From Dietzia sp. B32 (GTDB lineage Bacteria > Actinomycetota > Actinomycetes > Mycobacteriales > Mycobacteriaceae), in contig NZ_CP093845.1 of the NCBI RefSeq assembly GCF_024732245.1, positions 1,116,001 to 1,180,000 on the forward strand: 64,000 bases of DNA. Direction: 5' to 3'. The translations under genes were made by a program, and so were the position numbers. The notes beneath the pieces are model-generated. The model made no database searches, had not been told where the DNA came from, and saw nothing but the letters and a program-made list of their open reading frames with translations. Below, one piece after another: positions 39,534 through 47,830 of the stretch (the first letter of the stretch is position 1; each line of letters opens with the position of its first letter).

Positions 39534-40670
39534 TCAGTTCGCCGCAGAACCGTAGTGGTCGTCGACCCCTGCCCCCGGAGCCGCGACGGCGGCGGGCTCG
39601 GTGGACTGCGACGGGGTGGCGGCTTCGGCGGCGGGAGCGGACGCCCCTGACGACGCCGCAGCCGGGACCTTACCGTTGCCGTGCCCGCGCGCTGCCCACT
39701 CGGCCCGAATGGCCTCCTGGGCCTCGGAGGGCAGGGTGTCCAGCATCTCGGCGACGCGCTTCTCTCGCCGGATCTCCCCCTTGCGTTCGGGTCCGCCCGG
39801 GGTGGGCTGCATCTGTGGCGGCACACCCGTGACCTCGTCCTCGCCCGGGGAGCCGTCGTTGTGTCCCGCGTCGGCCTGCGCCTGCTCCTCGCGCATCTGC
39901 GCGTCGTCCTTCTCCTCGGACATGCCGATGGGGCCGAGCTTGGACCCGCGGAGGAACTGGCGCACGGACGGCTCCTCGCTCGTGAGCAGGACCTCTCGGG
40001 GACCGAACATGACGAGGTTCTTGCGGTAGAGCATGCCCAGGTTGTCGGGGACGGTACGGGCGAGGTTGATGTTGTGCGTCACGATGAGGATCGTCGCGTC
40101 GATCTGCGCGTTGATGTCGATCAGCAGCTGCGCGAGGTAGGTCGTGCGCACGGGGTCCAGGCCGGAGTCGGGCTCGTCGACGAGGATGATCTCCGGGTCC
40201 AGCACGAGCGCCCGGGCGAGACCGGCGCGCTTGCGCATACCGCCCGAGATCTCGCCCGGCAGCTTGCCCTCTGCGCCGGTCAGACCGGTCAACTCGAGCT
40301 TCTCCATGACGATGTCGCGGATCTCGGACTCGGACTTGCGGGTGTGCTCCCGCAGCGGGAACGCGACGTTGTCGTAGAGGTCCATGGACCCGAACAACGC
40401 GCCGTCCTGGAACAGGACCCCGAACAGCTTGCGGATCTCGTAGAGCTCCTTGGCGGTGCACTGGAGGATGTCCGTGCCGTCGATGATGATCTTGCCGCGC
40501 TCGGGGCGCAGGAGGCCGATGAGCGACTTGAGGAATACCGACTTACCGGTACCCGACGGACCGAGCAGGGCACTGACCTCACCCTCGGGAAGGGTGAACG
40601 TGACGTCCTCCCAGATCTTCTGCGAACCGAAGGACTTGGTCAGACCCTCTACGGAAACCTCGACACCCAC
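39534..40670 (-). CDS. mkl: Mce transporter ATPase Mkl/MceG
   Basis: This 378-residue ABC ATPase has Walker A GPSGTGKSVFL near residue 37, signature SGGMRKRAGLARAL near residue 142, Walker B IILVDEPDSGLDP near residue 160 and H-loop IVTHNINLA. A long C-terminal extension beyond residue 250 (PPQMQPTPGGPERKGEIRREK...) is typical of actinobacterial Mkl. It is the Rv0655/MceG orthologue, which energises all Mce systems. I chose GTG 40668-40670 because GAGGAG lies 8 nt upstream and the product then begins VGVEV, aligning with the mycobacterial core; a GTG three codons earlier abuts the ribosome-binding site. Confidence 0.95.
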   Translation of the reverse strand: MGVEVSVEGLTKSFGSQKIWEDVTFTLPEGEVSALLGPSGTGKSVFLKSLIGLLRPERGKIIIDGTDILQCTAKELYEIRKLFGVLFQDGALFGSMDLYDNVAFPLREHTRKSESEIRDIVMEKLELTGLTGAEGKLPGEISGGMRKRAGLARALVLDPEIILVDEPDSGLDPVRTTYLAQLLIDINAQIDATILIVTHNINLARTVPDNLGMLYRKNLVMFGPREVLLTSEEPSVRQFLRGSKLGPIGMSEEKDDAQMREEQAQADAGHNDGSPGEDEVTGVPPQMQPTPGGPERKGEIRREKRVAEMLDTLPSEAQEAIRAEWAARGHGNGKVPAAASSGASAPAAEAATPSQSTEPAAVAAPGAGVDDHYGSAAN

Positions 40671-40819
40671 GTCAACCACTCCTCACTGCAGCCCCTGATC
40701 TGTGGCCACGGTCACTGTAAACTACCGCTCCGGCGGTGTGCTTTGTTACATGCCGTGGAAAAGTGTTCCGTTATCGACGTCAGCAGGCGGGCGGGCCGGG
40801 AGATCTGCGGGAAATGCCG

Positions 40820-40855
40820 CAGGGGCGGCCCGGCGATGTCGCCGGGCCGCCCCTG
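40820..40855 (-). terminator. Strong hairpin terminator after rplL
   Basis: A perfect 17-bp inverted repeat (40820-40836 with 40839-40855) leaves a minimal loop and begins 21 bp past the rplL stop in the transcription direction. The stem is very GC-rich. It should separate rplJL transcription from mkl, although some read-through into the mce operon is possible. Confidence 0.85.
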
Positions 40856-40876
40856 GTGAAGCGGTGGTGCGTCAGA

Positions 40877-41263
40877 TCACTTGAGGGTGACCTTCGCGCC
40901 AGCCTCCTCGAGCTTGGTCTTGGCGGCCTCGGCGGCCTCCTTGTCGACCTTCTCGATGATCGCCTTGGGGGCGGACTCGACGAGGTCCTTGGCCTCCTTG
41001 AGGCCCAGGCCCGACACGAGCTCGCGCACGACCTTGATCACGCCGATCTTCTTGTCGCCGGCCGACTCGAGGACGACGTCGAACTCGTCCTGCTCGGCGG
41101 CGGCCTCGCCACCGGCAGCCGGGGCACCGGCAGCGGCGACGGCGACCGGAGCGGCCGCGGTGACCTCGAAGGTGTCCTCGAACAGCTTCACGAACTCGGA
41201 GAGCTCGAGAAGAGTCATCTCCTTGAAGGCCTCGAGCAGCTCGTCGTTGCTGAGCTTCGCCAT
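40877..41263 (-). CDS. rplL: 50S ribosomal protein L7/L12
   Basis: This 128-residue L7/L12 has the N-terminal dimerisation helices ([20 protein letters not shown]), an Ala/Gly-rich hinge at residues 36-56 and the C-terminal factor-binding domain ([20 protein letters not shown] ... [15 protein letters not shown]). It forms the ribosomal stalk with L10 and recruits translation GTPases. It lies 60 bp after rplJ with ribosome-binding site AAAGGACG. Confidence 0.99.
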   Translation of the reverse strand: MAKLSNDELLEAFKEMTLLELSEFVKLFEDTFEVTAAAPVAVAAAGAPAAGGEAAAEQDEFDVVLESAGDKKIGVIKVVRELVSGLGLKEAKDLVESAPKAIIEKVDKEAAEAAKTKLEEAGAKVTLK

Positions 41264-41323
41264 GGTGGCGTCCTTTCTGTTGGTCCCGGTGCCGTCAGAC
41301 GGCCCGGAAGCATGTGGGGTGTG

Positions 41324-41836
41324 TCAGTTCTTCTTGTCCTGGAGCGCCGCGAACAGACGTGCCAGCTGCGAAGCGGGCGCGTTGAACAGGCCGGCGGCCT
41401 TGGCCTGGTTGCCCTTGAGGGCACCGGCCATCTTCGCGAGCAGGACCTCGCGGGATTCGAGCTCGGCGATCTTGTCGAGTTCGGTGGCGGACAGCGGGGC
41501 GCCGTCCATGACACCGCCCTTGATGACGAGCGCCTTGTTGTCCTTGGCGAAGTTCTTGAGCGCCTTGGCGGCGTCCACGACCTCACCGGTGACGAACGCG
41601 ATGGCGGTGGGGCCGGACAGGAGGTCGTCGAGACCCTCGACTCCGGCTTCCTCAGCCGCACGCTTGACCAGGGTGTTCTTGGCCACGGTGTACGTGGCCG
41701 CGTCACCCAGCGTCTTGCGCAGCTCGGTGACCTGCGGAACGGAGAGTCCGCGGTACTCGGTGACCACGGCGGTCGTGGAGTTCTGGAAGTGCTGCTTGAT
41801 CTCCTCGACGGCCTGGACCTTTGCGGGCTTTGCCAT
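41324..41836 (-). CDS. rplJ: 50S ribosomal protein L10
   Basis: This 170-residue L10 has the N-terminal RNA-binding part ([46 protein letters not shown]) and a C-terminal helix ([20 protein letters not shown]) that binds L7/L12 dimers. ATG 41834-41836 is preceded by a near-perfect GAAAGGAGG. It anchors the stalk to 23S rRNA and, in many bacteria, represses its own operon through the leader mRNA. The upstream leader here contains hairpins consistent with such control. Confidence 0.99.
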   Translation of the reverse strand: MAKPAKVQAVEEIKQHFQNSTTAVVTEYRGLSVPQVTELRKTLGDAATYTVAKNTLVKRAAEEAGVEGLDDLLSGPTAIAFVTGEVVDAAKALKNFAKDNKALVIKGGVMDGAPLSATELDKIAELESREVLLAKMAGALKGNQAKAAGLFNAPASQLARLFAALQDKKN

Positions 41837-41879
41837 GTTTCGCCTCCTTTCTGCATCATCTCGCCCGAGAAAACACGAA

Positions 41880-41906
41880 CGCCCCGTGCGCAGGCGGCAC
41901 GGGGCG
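41880..41906 (-). promoter_or_regulatory. Attenuator-like hairpin in rplJ leader
   Basis: Read on the minus strand, CGCCCCGTGC and GCACGGGGCG form a perfect 10-bp stem with a 7-nt loop, followed by TTCGTGTTTTC. That layout resembles an intrinsic terminator located 44 bp before rplJ. In ribosomal stalk operons such a leader structure commonly serves attenuation or L10 binding. Which applies here cannot be told by eye. Confidence 0.6.
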
Positions 41907-42097
41907 TGGAGGAGCTGGCACGGATCCTGGGGATCCACTGCACATCCGACGCTGACCGGTGTTCTCCTGCGCGGGCCGTCCGGGCGCTCCCGGACCCTTC
42001 GACCACCCCCGGCGGGAGCAGCGACCTGCGGTCTTCGGTGAAACTTGATCAGGTATCCGAGGGCAGGACCCTCGGACGTTCAAACTTCGGCCCCAAG

Positions 42098-42125
42098 GAT
42101 ATAGCCGGCGGACGGCACACGCCAA
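42098..42125 (-). promoter_or_regulatory. Putative rplJ promoter
   Basis: On the minus strand, TTGGCG (42120-42125) and TATATC (42098-42103) are separated by 16 bp. They lie in the most AT-rich part of this spacer and point towards rplJ. The pattern fits a vegetative sigma promoter reasonably but not perfectly. Confidence 0.4.
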
Positions 42126-42180
42126 ATCGGCCCGGGGGCGGTGAATGGCGGCACGCTCGGCTTTCTGACACATTGGTGCG

Positions 42181-43167
42181 GTGTCCCCAACCCCGTCTCG
42201 CCTCGCCGTCATCTACAACCCCACCAAGGTCGGGGTCGACGAGGTACGCCGCCGCGCGGAGGAGCGGGCGTCCAGGCACGGATGGACGGACCCCGTCTTC
42301 TACGAGACCACCGAGGAGGACCCTGGCACGGGCCAGGCTGCGCAGGCCGCCGCGGACGGTGTCGGACTGGTGATCGCGTGCGGTGGCGACGGCACCGTGC
42401 GCTCGGTGGCCCAGGGACTGCTCGGCACCGCTGTCCCGATGGGCGTGGTCCCACTCGGCACCGGCAACCTGCTGGCCCGCAACCTCGACATCCCCCTGGA
42501 CGACATCGATCGTGCGCTGCGTATCGCCATGGGTGGCCGGAGCCGGGCCATAGACATCGGCGAGGTCCGCTACACCGACGGGGACGGCGCGTCCCGGGAC
42601 GACGTGTTCCTCGTGATGCTCGGAGCGGGCATGGACGCCGACATGATCGCGGGCACGGACGACAGGCTGAAGGCGCGGGTGGGCTGGCTCGCCTACGTCG
42701 GCGCGTTCGCCAACACGCTGTTGCGCGGTCACCGCATCAGGGTCGAGTACGCCCTCGACGACGGGTCGCCGATCCAGACCCGTGCGCGCACCCTCCTGGT
42801 GGCCAACTGCGGAATGTTGCAGGCGGGGATGGTGTTGCTGCCCGACGCCGTCATCGACGACGGTCTCCTGGACGTTCTCGCGCTGCGCGCCAAGGGCCCT
42901 CTCGGGTGGGCGCAGGCGGGTGCGGTCCTGGCCCATCACACGTTCCAGCATCGCCTCAAGCCGATCCTGCGGAGGAGTCCCACCCCGGAGAGCGAGAGGG
43001 AAGAGCATCGGACCCGACCCCTGGATTTCCGCCAGGGGGTGGGGGTCACCGCGCGGATCATGGAGAAGCCGGCCTCCTTCCAGATCGACGGCGAGGACTG
43101 CGGCTCCGTGACCGATTTCTCCGCCCGGATCAAGCGGAGGGGGCTGACGGTCCGGGTCGCCGTCTGA
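42181..43167 (+). CDS. Diacylglycerol/sphingosine-kinase family lipid kinase
   Basis: This 328-residue DAGK catalytic-domain protein has the ATP-binding motif VIACGGDGTVRSVAQ near residue 63 and the second nucleotide motif PLGTGNLLARNLDIPL near residue 92. The C-terminal beta domain ends in FQIDGEDCG, the usual family ending. It phosphorylates a lipid hydroxyl such as diacylglycerol, or possibly a phosphatidylinositol/mannoside precursor; the substrate cannot be read. The gene starts at GTG 42181 without a visible ribosome-binding site and is divergent from rplJ. It converges on a TetR gene 24 bp away. Confidence 0.92.
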   Translation: MSPTPSRLAVIYNPTKVGVDEVRRRAEERASRHGWTDPVFYETTEEDPGTGQAAQAAADGVGLVIACGGDGTVRSVAQGLLGTAVPMGVVPLGTGNLLARNLDIPLDDIDRALRIAMGGRSRAIDIGEVRYTDGDGASRDDVFLVMLGAGMDADMIAGTDDRLKARVGWLAYVGAFANTLLRGHRIRVEYALDDGSPIQTRARTLLVANCGMLQAGMVLLPDAVIDDGLLDVLALRAKGPLGWAQAGAVLAHHTFQHRLKPILRRSPTPESEREEHRTRPLDFRQGVGVTARIMEKPASFQIDGEDCGSVTDFSARIKRRGLTVRVAV

Positions 43168-43191
43168 CCCGCGCCACCCGGCCCGACCGGT

Positions 43192-43782
43192 TCAGGCCTC
43201 GCCGCGCAGCAGTAGAGCCAGGACGTCGTGGATCTCCTCCACGGTGGGCACGGGCAGGGCTGATCGCCCGTAGACGAACCCGATGCCGGCGTACACCAGC
43301 ACCCCGGCGCGGATACGAGCTCCCCGTTCGGAGAACCCGAGTTCCACGAACGCGTCGTGGACCACCCGCAGGATGCGCTGGTCCAGCTCCGCCACCGCCT
43401 CGGCGACCGTCTCGTCCGCCCTGGCCCACTCCCGGATCGCGGCCTCCCCCTCCCAGGCCCGGGATTCCACCAGCATCGCGCTCATGGTCTCCAGCCGCTT
43501 GTCGGGCGGCATCGCCTCCATCGAGACCAGTCCACGGGCGGCGTCCATCTCCTGCGAGAAATACAGTCTGGCGACGGCGGCCATGAGGGCGTCGAAGTCG
43601 GCGAAGTGCCAGTAGAAGCTGCCCTTCGTGACGCCGAAGTCCGCGCACAGCCGGCTGATCTTGACCGCGGACCTGCCCTCGGTCATGAGCAGGTCCAGCC
43701 CGGCGCGGGCCCAGTCCTCCGCCGAGAGACGCCCCGTCCGGGGACCGCTCGGCCGGGCGGACCACGTCGACCCCTGGGTCAT
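43192..43782 (-). CDS. TetR family transcriptional regulator
   Basis: This 196-residue regulator has a helix-turn-helix at about residues 38-62 (VKISRLCADFGVTKGSFYWHF) preceded by a Pro/Arg-rich arm of 20 residues. The C-terminal domain includes AMLVESRAWEGEAAIREWA and VYAGIGFVYG. It lies 39 bp downstream of the secreted-hydrolase-like gene and convergent with the lipid kinase. No palindrome stands out in the short upstream gap, so its target is unclear. Confidence 0.9.
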   Translation of the reverse strand: MTQGSTWSARPSGPRTGRLSAEDWARAGLDLLMTEGRSAVKISRLCADFGVTKGSFYWHFADFDALMAAVARLYFSQEMDAARGLVSMEAMPPDKRLETMSAMLVESRAWEGEAAIREWARADETVAEAVAELDQRILRVVHDAFVELGFSERGARIRAGVLVYAGIGFVYGRSALPVPTVEEIHDVLALLLRGEA

Positions 43783-43821
43783 CGGCCCGCCCCACCGTGT
43801 CGTGTCATCATCGTCGTCACC

Positions 43822-44634
43822 CTACGTCGGCCCGAGCGCCTCCACGACCTGAGCACGGGAGTCCGGGTCTCTCCCGAGTTCGCCGTGCCACACCGGGAGA
43901 CCTCGGGCGAACGGTCCCGCGACCCGCACCACCGTCCCCGGCGGGGACTGCTCCAGCGGCGGGTGGACCAGCAGGTCGACCGGCGAGACGATGTCGGTGT
44001 AGGCCACCCCGGGCGTACGCAGACCGTCGGAGTGCAGCCGGGCGAGGAGATCCGATCCGCGCACCGCCTCCCGGCAGCCCTCGCAGATCGGGTCCATCCA
44101 GGTTCGCTCCCACGCGAGGATCGGCTCGAAGACCCCCGCGGCGCGGCTGAGATCCTCGACGTCGGCGATCCCGAGCACGTTCGTACCGTTCCAGACCGGC
44201 CCCAGCGTGACCAGCGCACTGATCGGCGGGATTGTCGGACCCACGAGCTGGACGGCACGCTGCACCACGAGTCCACCCACCCCCTTGGCCACCACCGCCA
44301 CGGGCTCGGACACCGGCGTTGCGGAGGTCCAACCCCGGCTGCGGGCGAGCTCCGCGGCCGCGGCGTCCACGCCGGTCAGTCCACCGACGGGGAGCGGGAC
44401 GTCACCCGGGCGAGGACGTCCCCAGTCGACGGCGACGGGGCACCACCCGGCTGACCGCAGGTCGGCGACGAGCAGATCCCAGTCCCGTGGTGTTCCCGTC
44501 AGGTCGTGGACCAGCAGCACCTCGGGGCCCGTGCACGCCTCCCGCTCCGTCGGAGCCGCGTTCGCCGTCGTCGGCGACGACACCGCGAGGAGCAATGTCA
44601 CGCCTAGGACTTCCATCCTCCTGCGCCAGCGCAT
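43822..44634 (-). CDS. Secreted alpha/beta-hydrolase homologue lacking nucleophile serine
   Basis: This 270-residue protein begins with a signal peptide (MRWRRRMEVLGVTLLLAVSS, likely cleavage after residue 28). The fold follows the secreted lipase/EstA pattern: strand plus loop EVLLVHDLTGTPRDW, then PVAVVAKGVGGLVVQRAVQL where G-x-S-x-G is expected, then a YTDIVSPVDLLVHP segment with the acid and a late His (PVWHGEL). At the nucleophile elbow the sequence is AKGVGG, so the Ser is Gly, and the oxyanion HG is HD. Catalysis by the normal triad is therefore unlikely; a lipid-binding or regulatory role fits better. A GTG at 44662-44664 is an alternative start. Cysteines near 204-207 (ICEGC) suggest a disulfide. 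Confidence 0.75.
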   Translation of the reverse strand: MRWRRRMEVLGVTLLLAVSSPTTANAAPTEREACTGPEVLLVHDLTGTPRDWDLLVADLRSAGWCPVAVDWGRPRPGDVPLPVGGLTGVDAAAAELARSRGWTSATPVSEPVAVVAKGVGGLVVQRAVQLVGPTIPPISALVTLGPVWNGTNVLGIADVEDLSRAAGVFEPILAWERTWMDPICEGCREAVRGSDLLARLHSDGLRTPGVAYTDIVSPVDLLVHPPLEQSPPGTVVRVAGPFARGLPVWHGELGRDPDSRAQVVEALGPT

Positions 44635-44688
44635 CTCCCCTCGAGCCCCTTCTCCCCCGCTCACTCGGTGAACCCCACTTCCAGACCA

Positions 44689-44700
44689 TACCGTAGGGTA
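44689..44700. promoter_or_regulatory. Inverted repeat TACC-N4-GGTA before the multicopper oxidase
   Basis: Half-sites TACC (44689-44692) and GGTA (44697-44700) flank GTAG, 33 bp upstream of the oxidase start, in the divergent promoter shared with the hydrolase homologue. GC-rich TACC/GGTA-type inverted repeats resemble sites of copper-sensing CsoR/RicR repressors, and mycobacterial multicopper oxidase MmcO is under RicR control (established). The assignment here is a guess from symmetry and gene context. Confidence 0.35.
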
Positions 44701-44732
44701 CTGTGACTCGCGTCATAGCAACGGGAGGTCAG

Positions 44733-46655
44733 ATGGTGGGGTTCGGTGTCGGTACTCGCGGCCCGGTGGTGACGCGGCGGAGGGTTCTCGGCACCGCGGC
44801 CGGGGTGGCGGGCATGGGTCTGGTCGGCGCGTCCGCCACGCGCGCGCAGATCGGCCCGGGGTCGGTCGGGCCGAGCCCGCTCCTGTTCCACTCCCCCGAC
44901 CTCGAGCCCTACGTGGACGATCTCCCCCGCCCGGAGGTCCTACGCGGTGAGAACCTGGGCCTGACCGCTCGGACGGGTAGACATCGCTTCCACCGGGACC
45001 TCCCGGCGACGCTGACCCTGGGCTACGGCGCGGCCGGCTACCTGGGTCCTCTGATCGAAGCCCGCGCCGGGGTGCGGACGACGCTGACCTACCGCAACGA
45101 GATCTCGGCCCACCCCCACGCCGCCGACATCGACACGAGCCTGCACGGGTTGTCGGAGTCGGTGCGGACGCGGGTTCCCACATCGCTGCATCTGCACGGC
45201 GGGGTCACCGAACCCGCCAGCGACGGCCATCCGGAACAGATGTCCCTTCCCGGACAGGGCCACGTGCACCGTTTCGACAACCGGCAGGAGGCGGCCGGAC
45301 TCTGGTACCACGACCACGCCATGGCCATCACCCGGCTCAACGTCTACGGCGGCCTCGCCGGCGGTTACCTGCTCCGCGACCGGTTCGACACCGGCCGTCC
45401 GGACAACCCGCTGGGGCTGCCCGCCGGCGAGTTCGAGATCCCACTGGTCTTGCAGGAGAAGATCGTCCGCCCCGACGGCGCGGCGTCCATGCGTTCCACC
45501 CCGATCGTCCCGGCGGGCCTCTGGGAGGGCGGGGCGGTCGGTGATGTCGGGCTGGTCAACGGCGTGATCTGGCCCGACGCCGAGGTCGCCCGCGGGCTCT
45601 ACCGGCTGCGCATGGTCAACGCCGCCTCGTTCAGCAACTGGATGCTGCACCTGTCCCGGCCGCTGGCCATGTGGGTGATCGGGATGGAGGGCGGCCTACT
45701 GCCCGCGCCCGCCAGGGTGGACCACTTCCGGCTGGGGCCGGGCGAGCGCGCGGATGTGCTCGTCGACTTCTCGACACTGGCACCCGGCGAGACCGTCGAG
45801 TTGCTCAATTCGGAGGAGGCGGCGCCCCAGGCCGCCCAGATCGGAGCGGTGAAGCTCGGGAGCCTCATGCGATTCCGGGCCACGAACGCCAGGGGCCACA
45901 CGGGCCCGGTCCCGACGACCCTGCGCGGTGGCCCCGGCCAGCCGCCCGCGCTCGCGCCGATCACCCGGGCACCGGCGGTGCGCAACGTCTCACTGAGCCA
46001 GCCCGGCGATATCCGGATCCCCCCGTCGATGATGAGCCTGAACAACCTGCGGTGGTCCAGCGAGCAGATCGAGTTGCCGCGCCAGGGTTCGGTGGAGATG
46101 TGGAACATCGTCAACGCCACCCCGGACCCGCATCCGATCCACATCCACCTGGTGCACTTCCGGGTGCTGTCCAGGCAGGCGATCGACACCATCGCGATGT
46201 GCCTGAGACAGCCGCAGCCTCCCACGGGCATCAAGTGGACCCCGGACCCCGACCCCTACGTGGTGGGACCCGTCCGTGCGCCCGAACCGTGGGAGACGGG
46301 GATGAAGGACACGGTCATCGCCGATCCCAACTCCGTGACCAGGGTCCTCGTCCACTTCCCGACCGCCGATGAACTCGGGTTCGACCCCGACGCGACCTTC
46401 TCCGCAGCGGTGTCGATCGGTGGACACGCCGGCGGCGGACACGGCACCGCCGGGCACGAGGCCGGTGGGCACGGCACCGCCCACGCACCCGGAGCGGGAC
46501 CACGGATCGACCGGCTCGGAGGCGACTACATCGGGTCCGTCGCTCCCCCGGCAGCCCACCACCGCCCGGACACGCTGCAGGGATACGTGTGGCACTGCCA
46601 CATCCTCGACCACGAGGACCACGACATGATGCTCCGCTACAGGACGGTGACCTGA
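44733..46655 (+). CDS. Tat-exported multicopper oxidase
   Basis: This 640-residue three-domain multicopper oxidase has a twin-arginine signal (VVTRRRVLGTAAGVAGMGLV, residues 12-31). All four copper-binding segments are present: SLHLHGG near residue 151, LWYHDHAM near residue 190, HPIHIHLVHF near residue 469 and the type-1/3 WHCHILDHEDHDMM with His621-Cys622-His623 and an axial Met. A His/Gly-rich insert (residues about 562-590, GGHAGGGHGTAGHEAGGHG) precedes the last motif and may bind extra copper. ATG 44733 has GGGAGG. It oxidises phenols, Cu(I) or bilirubin-like substrates. It is the first gene of a coupled plus-strand operon. Confidence 0.93.
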   Translation: MVGFGVGTRGPVVTRRRVLGTAAGVAGMGLVGASATRAQIGPGSVGPSPLLFHSPDLEPYVDDLPRPEVLRGENLGLTARTGRHRFHRDLPATLTLGYGAAGYLGPLIEARAGVRTTLTYRNEISAHPHAADIDTSLHGLSESVRTRVPTSLHLHGGVTEPASDGHPEQMSLPGQGHVHRFDNRQEAAGLWYHDHAMAITRLNVYGGLAGGYLLRDRFDTGRPDNPLGLPAGEFEIPLVLQEKIVRPDGAASMRSTPIVPAGLWEGGAVGDVGLVNGVIWPDAEVARGLYRLRMVNAASFSNWMLHLSRPLAMWVIGMEGGLLPAPARVDHFRLGPGERADVLVDFSTLAPGETVELLNSEEAAPQAAQIGAVKLGSLMRFRATNARGHTGPVPTTLRGGPGQPPALAPITRAPAVRNVSLSQPGDIRIPPSMMSLNNLRWSSEQIELPRQGSVEMWNIVNATPDPHPIHIHLVHFRVLSRQAIDTIAMCLRQPQPPTGIKWTPDPDPYVVGPVRAPEPWETGMKDTVIADPNSVTRVLVHFPTADELGFDPDATFSAAVSIGGHAGGGHGTAGHEAGGHGTAHAPGAGPRIDRLGGDYIGSVAPPAAHHRPDTLQGYVWHCHILDHEDHDMMLRYRTVT

Positions 46656-47830
46656 TGCCCCCCGAGACGATGCACACCCAGGACCCGCCGGCCGGGACCA
46701 CACCCGTCGACCACTTCCAGAGGATCCCGTACCAGCCGGCCGACGACGGCCGGATCGAGATGCACTCGGGGCTGTCGCGTCATTATCCGACTCTCCACGC
46801 CAATCTCGTGGAGCTGCCGGGGTCCTCGCGTCGCCGCGGGGTCATCATGTGCCACCCGGCGTCGAACTTCCTCAGTCATTTCCTCCTCGCCGCCCTCGCC
46901 CGTGCGGATCAGCCGGCCATGGGCCTCAACACCCGGTACGCCAACAACGAGCCGGCGCTGCTCATGGAGCGGGCCGCGGCGGATCTCGGCACCGGTATCC
47001 GGTGGATGCGTGAGGAGCTGGGCTTCGAGAGGGTGGTCCTGCTCGGGTTCTCCGGCGGCGGCTCGCTGGCGACGTTCCATCAGTCGCGCGCCCGGGGAGT
47101 CGAGGCGGCCGACGCCGTGATGCTCGTGGGGGCGCACCCCGGTCGGGCGCGGGTCCTGCGGCACTGGATCGACCCGTCGGTCACCGACGAGGACGACCCC
47201 TGGTCGGTGGACCCGGAACTGGATCTGTTCGCCGCGGGGCGCAGCGCACCCTTCGACCCGGAGTGGGTGGAGCGCTACCGGGCCGCACAGTCGGAGCGGA
47301 TGCGTCGGATCGACAGGCGGGCCCTCGAGGCCCTCGAGCGCCTCGAGAAGGAGGGCGGGTCCGACCGCGGGTTCGTGGTCCACCGGACCACCGCCGATCC
47401 ACGCTTCCTCGACCTGACCCTGGACCCCAGTGATCGCGAGGCGGGCTCGATGTACGGCGACCCGGCGGCGGCCAACACCGCGGCCGGAGGGCTCGCCCGC
47501 TTCGTCACCGCCCGCAGCTGGCTGAGCACCTGGAGCCCGGAGCACACCGCCGCCGACGCGCTCACCGACCTGACCCGCATCACCGACCCGACCCTCGTGA
47601 TGAGCCTGCTCGGGGACCAGGCCGCGTTCGCCGAGGAGTCCCGGCTCATGGCGGCCTGCTCGGCGGACCCGAGGGTCGAACTGGTGGAGATGCGCCACCT
47701 CAACCACTACCTGGTCGACCAGCCCGAGGGCCTCGACAGCGTCATCTCCGGGCTCCTCACATGGATGGACACCCGGCTCAGCGGCTCACCCGCACCACAC
47801 ACCGCACAGGACGAGGAGGGACTGTCATGA
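46655..47830 (+). CDS. Alpha/beta hydrolase
   Basis: This 391-residue hydrolase has its ATG overlapping the oxidase stop (TGATG). The nucleophile motif is GFSGGG near residue 131 and a late His is in EMRHLNHYLV near residue 351. An Asp in the SLLGDQAAF strand near residue 320 could complete the triad. The insert between residues 165 and 270 is acidic and helical, a lid domain larger than in simple esterases. No signal peptide is present, so it is cytoplasmic. Context with a ring-cleaving dioxygenase homologue suggests hydrolysis of an ester or a ring-fission product; substrate unknown. Confidence 0.85.
   Translation: MPPETMHTQDPPAGTTPVDHFQRIPYQPADDGRIEMHSGLSRHYPTLHANLVELPGSSRRRGVIMCHPASNFLSHFLLAALARADQPAMGLNTRYANNEPALLMERAAADLGTGIRWMREELGFERVVLLGFSGGGSLATFHQSRARGVEAADAVMLVGAHPGRARVLRHWIDPSVTDEDDPWSVDPELDLFAAGRSAPFDPEWVERYRAAQSERMRRIDRRALEALERLEKEGGSDRGFVVHRTTADPRFLDLTLDPSDREAGSMYGDPAAANTAAGGLARFVTARSWLSTWSPEHTAADALTDLTRITDPTLVMSLLGDQAAFAEESRLMAACSADPRVELVEMRHLNHYLVDQPEGLDSVISGLLTWMDTRLSGSPAPHTAQDEEGLS

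Larger units (their letters stand above)
41837..42180. other. Divergent spacer with L10 leader
   Basis: The 344 bp between rplJ (minus) and the lipid-kinase gene (plus) contain no protein gene I can support. On the rplJ side they hold a promoter-like element (42098-42125) and an approximately 260-nt leader with GGATCC-CCA-GGATCC (41927-41941 region) and the strong hairpin at 41880-41906. This is the expected site of L10-mediated or attenuation control. On the other side the lipid-kinase GTG has no ribosome-binding site, so its mRNA may be leaderless. Confidence 0.6.
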
